The notes under the pieces are model-generated. The model did no database searches. It had not been told where the DNA came from and was given only the letters and a program-made list of their open reading frames with translations. This document shows, in pieces, positions 8,175-16,978 of a stretch of DNA of 64,000 bases. This DNA is from FEN-1350 sp964386005. Its GTDB lineage: Bacteria; Planctomycetota; Phycisphaerae; Sedimentisphaerales; Anaerohalosphaeraceae. The stretch lies in NCBI GenBank assembly GCA_964386005.1, contig CAYLSB010000010.1, positions 16,856 through 80,855 of the forward strand. Direction: 5' to 3'. Both the position numbers and the translations under genes were made by a program. Position 1 is the first letter of the stretch. Every line of letters starts with the position of its first letter.

Positions 8175-11072
8175 TCAGCGATCAGCAATGATCCGTATTT
8201 CCACTGGGCCGAACAAGCCCGATTCCGCGGATTGACCGTAGCTGTTGTTGATCAGGTTGCCCACACGGATATGCAATTGATTTTCGCCGGGCTTGACCGC
8301 CGCGGAAATATCGAACGTAAACTCCGGCCACAATCGCCTGCCGCACGATTGCCCGTTGACCCGCACCTCGGTACAGTGCCGCACTTTTCCCAGATCGAGA
8401 ATTAACGATCCGGATTTTGAGGGCAGGGTAAATATAGTTTCGTAATCCACCACACCGCTGAATTTACCGAGACCCCACTGGCTCCAATCCTGTAGGATGG
8501 GTTCGGTTTTTTCCCGAACCCATGCGGAAAGATCCATCGGATGATCCAGTTTTGGCTGAACCGCGGGGTCGATCTTAATTCTCCACGGTCCTTCAATCTT
8601 AATGATGTTGTCGGCTTCAGAAATTCGGAAACGAACCTCATCATTTTGATTTTTTCTTTGTGGTTTTGCTTTTTGCTCTTTGATTTTTAATTTTTTTATT
8701 GGGTCGATGACAATCCAAAAACCATCGTAAGGACCAAACTTCAGATCGACAATCAATCCCGACTTTGTCTTCTGAGATTCAATCGGTCGGATATTTCCGG
8801 TTTCGCAATCCCACAACGAAACACTTCCCCAACTATATAGCCGGAGTTTAGAGGTGTGCGATTGCCCCGTGTTGTTGGCCAGCCAGAAAAAGTCTCGGTC
8901 GTCGATCCGTCGTCGCTGCATCAGCATCGCAAACTCTCCGGATTCGAATTGAACGGGACTGAAAAGACCTTCTGGTTTTTCTTCGATGATGGGCTTAAGA
9001 CCTTTGGGGCAAGCGCGAAAACCCCGCAGGCCGGACAATTCCTTCATCAGATCTTTCATCTTCGGGTCATTCATGCCATTGTCTATCGATCCGGATGGCA
9101 ATTCGCCCAGCGAATACACCCGGCCGCCGGCTCGGACAAACGCGATGATTTTTTCCGCAACATCGACTGGCAGCACGACCATCGGCGGCAGCACCACAGC
9201 GTGGAAGGCGTGGTCGCCATCGACAAGAAGACCTGATTGCTGCCTCATCCGCCGCAGGTAATGTCGATCGGCGATCAGATACTCGATCCGGCCGCTGGTC
9301 AGGTCCGTCATCGCCTGGCTATAGACGGCGTTGATCTTGTGGACCTTTTCGCCGAACCACTCGTCCATCCGCGGCGGACACCACCACGAAGATTCGCGTT
9401 TCAATTCTTCATTCGTAAAATCGGCGATTGATTTATCAGGCAGGTCCATCACCGCCGGCACGGGAACGCGATCGGGAAAAGCCGGATCGAACATGCCCGG
9501 CCCGGAAAGAACCCAGACGCTATCCATCGGACTAATGAGCAAAACATCCGCGGCGATCGTGCCGTGAGAATTGATGAAACTGGCCCGTCGTACAAAATCC
9601 GCCCACTGGTCCATCCACGGCCAGAACGGATTTTCTTCGTACCAGTCCGGCAGCCACGGATTGCCGTCGAGCTTTCGCGTCATGAAGATGCCGTGCGCGA
9701 CGACATGGCTGACGCCCCAGGTCGTCACGGCGTTGGCCACCTGCTTGATGGTGATGGGATTGAATCCCCAAAAACCAGCCGCACCCATGATCTCGCTCAT
9801 GAAGCGGCGGCCCTCGAAATCCGTCACCGAGCGCGTCTCCATGAAGTCGTGCGGTCCCAGCGCGTTGAGGGCGAGGCAATCGGTGCCGGGCATTGAGTAC
9901 GCGCGCTGGGCCCTGAAGAAATCGCCCACCGCGGCGGCTTGCCACATCAGAGTTTCTTCCCACAGGTTGGAGATGCAGTACATTCCGCGTTCTTCGAGCC
10001 AGCGGCTGGTCGCGCCGAGCGTTTGCGTATAGACATCGCTGACGGCCTCAAACCATTCCCAGCGGGCCTTGGCGAAAATGCCGTCGTCGTCCTCATCGAG
10101 AAGCAGCGGCATCCACAGTCGAATATCGCGCGAATATTTTTCGCGGTAGTGGCGGTCAAGCGTATCGGACCAGGCAATTTTATAACCATAGCTACCTTCA
10201 TTATCCACAAACACGCCGGGAATCGAGCGGCCCATACGATCGCCGAATCCCTGAGCGTAGGGATCGTGGGCCAGCCGCACAAATGCCGGTGCGACTCGCT
10301 CGTCGAGGTAGTTGAGTCGGCCGCCATCGGCGCCGGGATGATAGTACTGCGTGAAGCGATAAATTCGCCAGACGCCGTCATCCGGCGGCTTGAAGGTAAA
10401 CGCGTCACCCGATCCGATGATTTGAAGAGATTTTCCCCGGATGATCGCCGGCTGATGCGGCCTGGGCCGATGGATGGATTGCGGTTCCGGCTGATTTTGC
10501 GCATCGAGTTTCGCGGGCGGATCGGCTGGCGGAGGCATGATCTTTTCGACTCGCGCTGCGACGGCAAAAAAAGACGGGTCGATCTCGACGGATTCTTTGC
10601 CGGAGCAATCAATCGTGTGGCACTGGAGACTCCGCGCGAAGAGGTCGGGATTTTCTTTGAGCACGCGATCGGCGGCGCGAAAGCTCGGCCACCAGTATTC
10701 ATCGACATAACCGAAGTAGGCGCCGGCCTTTTCGGCTTCGGTAAGGGCCTTGTCGAAAGCGTCGAACCAGATCGGCGACAGCCACATTTCACGCGGCAGA
10801 TCGGGCTGACCGGCCATGTTCATCCGGCCGTGCGCATAGCCGGGATTGAAGCCGCGGGCGGCCATCTCGCGGGCCATTCGCGCAACCGTATCGGGATCGA
10901 GCGGCTCATCCCAGAACCAGAATACAAACGGCGCGTAGATTTTGTCCGGCTGCGCGAAGCTGCGTCGAAGCTCGTCGAAGGTGACGGGTTTTCGCTTTCC
11001 CCAATTATCCGGCTCGGCGATACATAATGAATACAATAATCCACAACACAATACCGGTACTATCCGTTTCAT
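8175..11072 (-). CDS. secreted glycoside hydrolase, GH106-like (alpha-L-rhamnosidase type)
   Basis: This 965-residue protein has a signal peptide (MKRIVPVLCCGLLYSLCIA). The N-terminal region (APFVFWFWDEPLDPD, MAARGFNPGYAHGRM, FGYVDEYWWPS, PGVFVDNEGSYGYKIAWSD) resembles the (beta/alpha)8 domain of GH106 rhamnosidases and their GH2-like relatives. The last 150 residues (LDLGKVRHCTEVRVNGQSCG, FDISAAVKPGENQLHIRV) form a GH2-type jelly-roll. An acidic residue in VDNEGSY is a candidate catalytic acid, not proven. The start is the second of two close ATGs: GGAGG lies nine bases before it but touches the first. It is probably secreted to the periplasm or surface to release rhamnose or a related deoxysugar. 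The HAF gene follows after 11 bases. A truncated second copy lies at 6735-6827. Confidence 0.7.
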   Translation of the reverse strand: MKRIVPVLCCGLLYSLCIAEPDNWGKRKPVTFDELRRSFAQPDKIYAPFVFWFWDEPLDPDTVARMAREMAARGFNPGYAHGRMNMAGQPDLPREMWLSPIWFDAFDKALTEAEKAGAYFGYVDEYWWPSFRAADRVLKENPDLFARSLQCHTIDCSGKESVEIDPSFFAVAARVEKIMPPPADPPAKLDAQNQPEPQSIHRPRPHQPAIIRGKSLQIIGSGDAFTFKPPDDGVWRIYRFTQYYHPGADGGRLNYLDERVAPAFVRLAHDPYAQGFGDRMGRSIPGVFVDNEGSYGYKIAWSDTLDRHYREKYSRDIRLWMPLLLDEDDDGIFAKARWEWFEAVSDVYTQTLGATSRWLEERGMYCISNLWEETLMWQAAAVGDFFRAQRAYSMPGTDCLALNALGPHDFMETRSVTDFEGRRFMSEIMGAAGFWGFNPITIKQVANAVTTWGVSHVVAHGIFMTRKLDGNPWLPDWYEENPFWPWMDQWADFVRRASFINSHGTIAADVLLISPMDSVWVLSGPGMFDPAFPDRVPVPAVMDLPDKSIADFTNEELKRESSWWCPPRMDEWFGEKVHKINAVYSQAMTDLTSGRIEYLIADRHYLRRMRQQSGLLVDGDHAFHAVVLPPMVVLPVDVAEKIIAFVRAGGRVYSLGELPSGSIDNGMNDPKMKDLMKELSGLRGFRACPKGLKPIIEEKPEGLFSPVQFESGEFAMLMQRRRIDDRDFFWLANNTGQSHTSKLRLYSWGSVSLWDCETGNIRPIESQKTKSGLIVDLKFGPYDGFWIVIDPIKKLKIKEQKAKPQRKNQNDEVRFRISEADNIIKIEGPWRIKIDPAVQPKLDHPMDLSAWVREKTEPILQDWSQWGLGKFSGVVDYETIFTLPSKSGSLILDLGKVRHCTEVRVNGQSCGRRLWPEFTFDISAAVKPGENQLHIRVGNLINNSYGQSAESGLFGPVEIRIIADR

Positions 11073-11201
11073 ACGTTTCATCCTCCACACAAAAATCGGG
11101 TTCAATCCTCGAACCGATTGAAAGGGTTCGATCCCTTTTTTGGGGTCCTTCAATATCCATTATCCAAGGATTGCGATTCCATTGTCCGGCCTTTCGCCCG
11201 G

Positions 11202-13448
11202 CTACTCGGAAAAAGCCCAGGTCCTGCACGAATCATAAAAGTCTCCGTCGTTTTTCCAGATGTCCGAGACAATCCGATTTTCAATTTTTTCGAACATCCT
11301 GCGTGCCGTGGACTTGTCCCGATACAAACAGGCGAAGATGCAGAGACGATTGGCATTGTTGTCCGATTCCGGATACAGGGCCAGCAATTGTTCACATCCG
11401 AGTTTGATGCCGGGATAATCCAATTGATGATTCAGGAAGCCATCGGCGGATTCGCCGGCATACACCCCTGCGGCAATATACGCATAAAGAACATGGCTTC
11501 GGTTATCGGATTCGGGCCCAATCGTCGAACTCGCAAAAGTCCGGAGCTTCTGCGAACTGCCGCCCCATTTCGGAAGAAGATGTTCGGCCATTTGTTGGTA
11601 CAAACTCTGATAGTCTTTCTTGACAGAGAGTCCCTGTTGAAAGGCCTCCTGCATCCATGTATCCGGCTTGTTGAGTCCTCGGCCGATGATCAGCTTTACG
11701 GTATAAAACTCGGGATCCCGGATCTCCCGTTTTTCCGCCGCGTCCAGAACGGCCAATCCTTTGCCGAGATTTTCACGGAAGACCTTCCACCCTTCCTCCG
11801 TCACCTCGCGGGCCATTTCGTTACCCCGGGCATTCCATGCGATGCTGCAATACATCGTTGCCAGGACCGCCGGCGGCGTTTGCGATTTCGGACTCTGCTG
11901 AATCCATTTCTCCGCCGCGGAAATCGCCGCCTGATGGTTTTCGGACGAACGGCTTACACCGAAACCGGCCAGATACCGGTAAAACCAGGTCAGTTGCCAA
12001 CCCCCTTCTTCGTTTCGCTTGTTGGTATCGATCAGGTCGGCCGCGATGCGGTCCAACTTGTCATACTCGCCCTGAACCAGCATTTCGCGGACCTGCGCGA
12101 ACTGTGGCATGTTCCCTTGCTTTCGTGTCGATTCGCCGCTGATCAGGGTCTTGCGCTCCCGCTCAATCGGCGGCTCTTCGATATAGATCTCACCCTTCTT
12201 GTTCTTTTCGAAAATGTTTTCACTACAGACCGGTCTCGAAACAGCGTACCCGACGGCGATACCGTACATCGCATTGTCCCGGCAGGTGTTGTTCCGATAG
12301 TCACCCATCGACCCGTTTTCAACGCAGATACCGGAGTCTGCGTTACCCTCGCAAAGGTTCTCCCGGCAGGAGACATCCGAATTGGTCACATAGATTCCGT
12401 TACCCGAATTCAATATCGCCTCATTGTGAATGAGAATCCCCTCAACCCCTCCTCCCACATAATAGCCCTGCCATTGGTTTTCTCCGGCACGATTTTTAGA
12501 GACCTCGATCCCAAGGTCATTGCCGACAAACGCGAAGCCATTCCGTTGATTCTGAACGCATTTGTTCTCGGAGAATTTCGAATTACGTCCTTGTTGGATA
12601 TAGATTCCGTTGTACCCGTTATTTTCGCAAACATTCTGCGACACCGTACTGGATTCGATTTCCCGGAGGTAGATGCCATGTTCGTTGTTTTGATCGGCGC
12701 GATTTCCGGCCAGCTGCAATTCGGAGACATTTCGCATGAAAATTCCGGATTGGTTGGATGTAAATATACAGTTGCGTATCCGGACGGATGAATGAACTGA
12801 AATCATAAGACCATGACCGGTATTGTTCGCAAATGCGCTGTCGGCGACGGTCAACCGGCCCTCGGATCCCGAGGCCCTCACTCCGTCCTTGCCGTTGCCT
12901 TCGAACCGGCAGTTGGAAATCTCCGCCACCGATTCGCTGAATAGCACGCCCCCCTCCGGATGATTCAGAATCGTACATCGGTTCATTTTGACCTTGCTCT
13001 GATTTTGAGCCGCAAGCCCAATTGATCCCCCGTCCTGAATCGTGCAATGATCTATCGTTACGGTCCCGTTGTTGATGGCAACCACCGGGGTGCGGATCGG
13101 TTCTGAGTAAACGGGTTTGAAAACCAGATTCTCCAGCGTGCACCCCACGGCCTCTTTGATCCTGCAGACGGTCCGGATGGGCGAGTGGGAATTGCCGGTC
13201 AGCGTCACAACCTGGCCCGCCTCGCCTTTCAGCGACACCGCTTTTGTGATCAGGATGCTTTCCGGATAGGATCCTTTCCGGATGACGATTTCATCCCCGG
13301 CATTGGCGAAATCCAGGGCGGCCTGGATGAGCGGGAACGTACCGGGCCGGCCGGAAACGCCGGTATCCACAACGATTTCCCGTCCGTACGAAGTTGAAAA
13401 CAGCAAAAAGACAACGGACAAAATCCTGCATAATGTTGTCATTTTCAT
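11202..13448 (-). CDS. secreted NosD-like beta-helix protein with C-terminal DUF4034-like domain
   Basis: This protein has 748 residues. A signal peptide (ILSVVFLLFSTSYG) is followed by a NosD/PbH1 beta-helix (residues about 25-430) with many short repeats such as NNGYNGIYIQQGRNSKFSEN and NSGNGIYVTNSDVS. The remaining 300 residues are alpha-helical and resemble DUF4034: MLVQGEYDKLDRIAADLI, GGWQLTWFYRYLAG, YCSIAWNARGNEMAREV, EEGWKVFRENL. GAGGAG eight bases before the ATG supports the start. Beta-helix proteins of this kind usually bind or modify carbohydrates. The joined DUF4034-like part is more often seen alone in secreted proteins and has no known activity. Confidence 0.65.
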   Translation of the reverse strand: MKMTTLCRILSVVFLLFSTSYGREIVVDTGVSGRPGTFPLIQAALDFANAGDEIVIRKGSYPESILITKAVSLKGEAGQVVTLTGNSHSPIRTVCRIKEAVGCTLENLVFKPVYSEPIRTPVVAINNGTVTIDHCTIQDGGSIGLAAQNQSKVKMNRCTILNHPEGGVLFSESVAEISNCRFEGNGKDGVRASGSEGRLTVADSAFANNTGHGLMISVHSSVRIRNCIFTSNQSGIFMRNVSELQLAGNRADQNNEHGIYLREIESSTVSQNVCENNGYNGIYIQQGRNSKFSENKCVQNQRNGFAFVGNDLGIEVSKNRAGENQWQGYYVGGGVEGILIHNEAILNSGNGIYVTNSDVSCRENLCEGNADSGICVENGSMGDYRNNTCRDNAMYGIAVGYAVSRPVCSENIFEKNKKGEIYIEEPPIERERKTLISGESTRKQGNMPQFAQVREMLVQGEYDKLDRIAADLIDTNKRNEEGGWQLTWFYRYLAGFGVSRSSENHQAAISAAEKWIQQSPKSQTPPAVLATMYCSIAWNARGNEMAREVTEEGWKVFRENLGKGLAVLDAAEKREIRDPEFYTVKLIIGRGLNKPDTWMQEAFQQGLSVKKDYQSLYQQMAEHLLPKWGGSSQKLRTFASSTIGPESDNRSHVLYAYIAAGVYAGESADGFLNHQLDYPGIKLGCEQLLALYPESDNNANRLCIFACLYRDKSTARRMFEKIENRIVSDIWKNDGDFYDSCRTWAFSE

Positions 13449-13624
13449 AGTCTAATCTCCTCGGAATATGAAATTGTACTCGACCCTATACAGATCGGAT
13501 AATCGATCGGCCCTGTCTATTGACATGAACTCATTGTTCCTGCTTTGGCATCCGAATGCCGGGTTAATGGGTATTTGTCGCGGAGGTTGTACGATTTTTT
13601 CATCTCGCGCGATTCCCGAAATTT

Positions 13625-16021
13625 TTACGGATTCACTCGGGCAAAACAAGCCAGTTTGGGATACTCTCCTTCCGTGATGATCCAGACACTTGATCCTTCC
13701 TGATCGGCATCACGAATGTCCCAATTGGATTCCACATAGGGATTGATGCGCTGGAGTTCGCTTGAAGAAAGACCCGTAAGAATAACTCGCGGTTCAGTAT
13801 TCTTTGAAAATCCCCGGTTGATCTTGGTGGTTTGGACATTCCAGAAACAGTTGGCTATCTCGGAGTCGGGGTTATCTAACAGGCTGTTATTCCCAATAAA
13901 TCCACCATAATCCTGGCTATAGGGATTCACCTCAATCGCCCCGACAGAGATTGAACAGATGATTTTGGACCGAAATCCCTGATACCCGGCAAATCCTCCC
14001 GACGCATAGTCGTATTTCCCCAATGACTTGACGGTGACGGAAGACAGGCAGTTTCGAATAATGGAATCGTAAAAGGCCTCTCCGACAAATCCACCGAAAT
14101 GCTGACAGGATCCCCCTTCGGCAGTCAACATACCTTCGGACATGCATTGTTCGACCAAACCCCGGTTATAGCCCACAAATCCCCCCATCATTCGGGTTAA
14201 GGACTGCACACTTCGTATCAGGACTTGACTGCGGCTGCATTCGATTTGGCTGTCATTCTCGCCGACGAAACCGCCGATCCGCTGGGATTCGACTTTCTTA
14301 TTCGAGTTGATTTGAATCAGGCCCTGGACGGAACAATAACGAATGGTTCCCTGGTTTCTTCCAGCCAGGAGCCCGACATTTCGTTGTCCGACCAGAATCA
14401 CATTACAGAGGTTCAGATTGGAAACGACTCCCTTGGGATGGATCATCGGAAAAAAACCACTATAGAACATATTCCGGCTCTGGCGATAATTCCGGATCAC
14501 ATGGTGATTGCCATCGAAGACGCCTCCAAAGCCATATCCAAAACCGACTCCGTCAAATTCACGACCCTCCATATCGATATCGATCTCCAATCGATAACAG
14601 GCGTGAAGATCCTGAGGATAGTTTCCGAGGGCCCAAAAATGATCCGCAGTGGTAATCAAGTACGGATCCTCCGGAGTCCCTTTTCCGCCGCCAAATATCC
14701 CCGGCGAATCTCGCAGGGAAGTACCGGCCTTTCCTTCCCACTTGAGTCGGGGATAATCCTGCCCCTCCAGCAATACCCAGATATCGTCGCCCCACCCGAT
14801 AAAGGTTGACGCACACATCAGTTCATTTTTGGTTTTGGTCCCGTCTTCCGGAGGCGCGGTAAAACTGCGCTGGGGCCTTTGATAATAACTCAGGGAAATG
14901 ACTCCCGTATTTTGTCCAACCAATCGAACCGCATCCTGATTGTCCGAAGCCACATAATAGGATCGGAGAATTCCATACTGATTCAATCCGACAAATCCGG
15001 GCGGAGCCGACAGGCCGTTAACCGTCCCCATGGCATAACAGTCGATCACCGAACCTTGATTGGCTCCAGCCAATCCCCCGCATTCCACATTCCCCTGGAT
15101 GTCTCCGTAGGCAATACATTGCGATAACAGACTGCCATTTAAACCGATAAAGCCCCCGACCTTGGAACCGACGGATTCGATACGAACCGCGGCGGCAATA
15201 CATTGGGTAATCGTGCCGAAATTGGTTCCGCAAACGCCGCCAATGGACTTGGCGCCAATCGAATCCAGAAGGGTCGAAGTCACCCAGCACGACTGGACCA
15301 TGCCCGCCATATTCGAACCCACCAATCCGCCAATCGCTACGGTTTGAGTCAGATTCCGGATGGTGCAATCGGAGCCGCTTTCTTGAACAACCCCTTTATT
15401 GGTCGCACCGATCAGTCCGCCGATCATTCCCGAGTGCTGATAGATTTGCATTCCCGCCGTGATACAAACCTGCGTCCTGCAACGAAAGACAGTTCCGTGA
15501 TCCTGATATGCGATCAGCCCGCCGACATATTCCTGCCCCGAGAGGACCCCTTCGACGGAACAGTCGGAAACCAGACCGTCACATTCGGCGACCAGGCCGC
15601 TGACCTCTTTCAAGCCATGAATTTCAACGGAGCGTAAATGAAGATTCCGAATGGATCCATCCCGTCCAAGCCGCCCAAAAACGGAAACATAAGTTCGTTC
15701 CGGAGAGACAATTCGGATGTTGGATATGGAATGATTCTGACCGTTCAACGTTCCGGTAAACTGAGGTCCCTGAAATCCCCATTCGGAGGGTTTCATATCA
15801 TACGAAATCAGGGGACGATCCATCACCAGACCGGAAAGGTCGATATCCGCCGTCAAAACAAAGTGTTGCGCAAAATCATCCGGTGTCTGGCCGAGCTCCT
15901 GTATATCCTGAACGGTTTGAATACGGTACGGGTCCTCGGATGATCCTGTTCCTCCGCTATAGGTCCCGGAATAAAGAGAATAGGTTAGTGTCAAAACGAT
16001 GAATAGATGGAAATATCGCAT
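13625..16021 (-). CDS. large secreted GLUG-repeat protein
   Basis: This 798-residue protein begins with a signal peptide (LFIVLTLTYSLYSGTYS). It then repeats the pattern GTGSSEDPYRIQTVQDIQEL and HFVLTADIDLSG, which opens planctomycete GLUG-containing surface proteins, twice: near residue 25 and again near residue 440 (GGGKGTPEDPYLI). Between lie many GLUG-type units (GGLIGATNKGVV, GGLVGSNMAGMV, GGFIGLNGSLL, GGLAGANQGSV). The family is related to adhesin and IgA-protease accessory repeats. No catalytic domain is visible, so an adhesive or structural surface role is likely. GGGAGG six bases before the ATG supports the start. There is no dockerin or anchor at the C-terminus. Confidence 0.7.
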   Translation of the reverse strand: MRYFHLFIVLTLTYSLYSGTYSGGTGSSEDPYRIQTVQDIQELGQTPDDFAQHFVLTADIDLSGLVMDRPLISYDMKPSEWGFQGPQFTGTLNGQNHSISNIRIVSPERTYVSVFGRLGRDGSIRNLHLRSVEIHGLKEVSGLVAECDGLVSDCSVEGVLSGQEYVGGLIAYQDHGTVFRCRTQVCITAGMQIYQHSGMIGGLIGATNKGVVQESGSDCTIRNLTQTVAIGGLVGSNMAGMVQSCWVTSTLLDSIGAKSIGGVCGTNFGTITQCIAAAVRIESVGSKVGGFIGLNGSLLSQCIAYGDIQGNVECGGLAGANQGSVIDCYAMGTVNGLSAPPGFVGLNQYGILRSYYVASDNQDAVRLVGQNTGVISLSYYQRPQRSFTAPPEDGTKTKNELMCASTFIGWGDDIWVLLEGQDYPRLKWEGKAGTSLRDSPGIFGGGKGTPEDPYLITTADHFWALGNYPQDLHACYRLEIDIDMEGREFDGVGFGYGFGGVFDGNHHVIRNYRQSRNMFYSGFFPMIHPKGVVSNLNLCNVILVGQRNVGLLAGRNQGTIRYCSVQGLIQINSNKKVESQRIGGFVGENDSQIECSRSQVLIRSVQSLTRMMGGFVGYNRGLVEQCMSEGMLTAEGGSCQHFGGFVGEAFYDSIIRNCLSSVTVKSLGKYDYASGGFAGYQGFRSKIICSISVGAIEVNPYSQDYGGFIGNNSLLDNPDSEIANCFWNVQTTKINRGFSKNTEPRVILTGLSSSELQRINPYVESNWDIRDADQEGSSVWIITEGEYPKLACFARVNP

Positions 16022-16484
16022 GGATAACCTCCCGGCATAACTCCCATAATTCTATCTTGGATTTCCCATAGTATCCTCGACATTTTCGCTCAGCTATATC
16101 GCGGGTACTCCTTTCCAATAGAATATCAAACCGATCGTGAAAAAACAAGATTTGAATATTTGTCAAAGACACCCGATAGCCCACCCTCCGGACCTACAAG
16201 ATGCTCTGCTGGGACTTTACCGGGATGGCTGACGAAGAGGAACTGCTGGCCCACATCGCCCGTCTGCAAAACCAGGACGAATCCCTCCACGGCCGAGGGC
16301 ACGGCCTGTCATTCCGGGCTTGACCCGGCATCCGGATTTGTACGGGCACGACATGTCGTGACCGATTGTAGGGGCGGATGGCATCCGCCCAAATTGAATG
16401 AACTCGGACCTGTGCTTTTTGCCCCCTTTATTCCGTAAACCAAACAACAAGGGTTCCCCCGGAAGATAGTTTGATCCGAGAGAT
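16022..16484. other. non-coding stretch with boilerplate repeats
   Basis: No gene is supported here. A 40-codon frame at 16201-16323 (MLCWDFTGMADEEELLAHI...) looks gene-like but has no good ribosome site and ends inside repeat sequence, so it is best read as debris. From about 16305 the sequence is made of short intergenic boilerplate ('cattccgggcttgacccgg', 'taggggcggatggcatccgc'). Confidence 0.5.
16365..16390. repeat. dispersed intergenic repeat (copy 1)
   Basis: A 22-base core (taggggcggatggcatccgc plus cc) is repeated exactly at 55733-55754. It contains a short inverted pair, GGCGGATG/CATCCGCC, that can form a hairpin. Its position between unrelated genes suggests a REP-like element. Confidence 0.6.
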
Positions 16485-16880
16485 TCAAGTGCGGTCAGTA
16501 TATTTCGGCAACTCGCCAAAGAGTGTTATATGTAGCTTGTGTAGTTCTTCTTCGACTGCGGCTGGCCTGTCCGTTACAGCCCATCGTATGAGAATTTTGG
16601 AGGTGTCTTCTTGCTCTCTGATATCTTTGCCGGATGAATGTGGAACCTTACCCTTGACCAAACCTTGCTTGACCCTCTTTCGCAGATTGGATGTCTTGCC
16701 GATAGTCAAGCGTTGCTCAAGCTCGATCAATCTTGCCTCATAAACGCCAGAAGAGTTAGGGGGAGTGATGCCGTTTGAGTCGGAGCGTGCATCTGACTCA
16801 AATCTGTTCCAGGGGTACCATTCTGTCCATTCAAGATTAATCGGTGGAATCTTAATGAGTTGAATATCCATATTTGCCAT
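16485..16880 (-). CDS. GIY-YIG-like nuclease-superfamily protein
   Basis: This is a 131-residue protein with a GIY-YIG-like core in residues about 43-125. SGVYEA supplies the first beta-strand motif and LTIGKTSNLRKRV stands where family members have YIGxTxNLxxR, with threonine replacing the usual second tyrosine. AAVEEELHKL supplies the acidic helix. The N-terminal 40 residues (LEWTEWYPWNRF) are not recognised. Loss of the tyrosine may lower or change the nuclease activity. GGGAGG lies 11 bases upstream of the ATG. It is the last of three co-directional accessory genes and starts 98 bases after the Abi-family gene ends, which fits a defence or mobile context. The fold is likely; activity is uncertain. 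Confidence 0.6.
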   Translation of the reverse strand: MANMDIQLIKIPPINLEWTEWYPWNRFESDARSDSNGITPPNSSGVYEARLIELEQRLTIGKTSNLRKRVKQGLVKGKVPHSSGKDIREQEDTSKILIRWAVTDRPAAVEEELHKLHITLFGELPKYTDRT

Positions 16881-16978
16881 CCGTCTATCTACCTCCCTTG
16901 CTTCCGCTGTATCATAATCGAATTCTCCACCGCCATATCGACCTCGACTTACGGCCGTCGATTAAACACAGATGATCA

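Noticed and set aside
9939..11027. Long plus-strand open frame opposite the GH106-like gene (also 11118-12791, 19414-21021 and 41302-42960).
   Set aside because: They run antisense to well-supported genes, have low-complexity basic or repetitive translations and lack ribosome sites; they are a result of codon bias on the opposite strand.
16160..16438. 92-codon frame in the spacer before the GIY-YIG gene.
   Set aside because: Its second half is made of repeat boilerplate (including the dispersed 22-base repeat).
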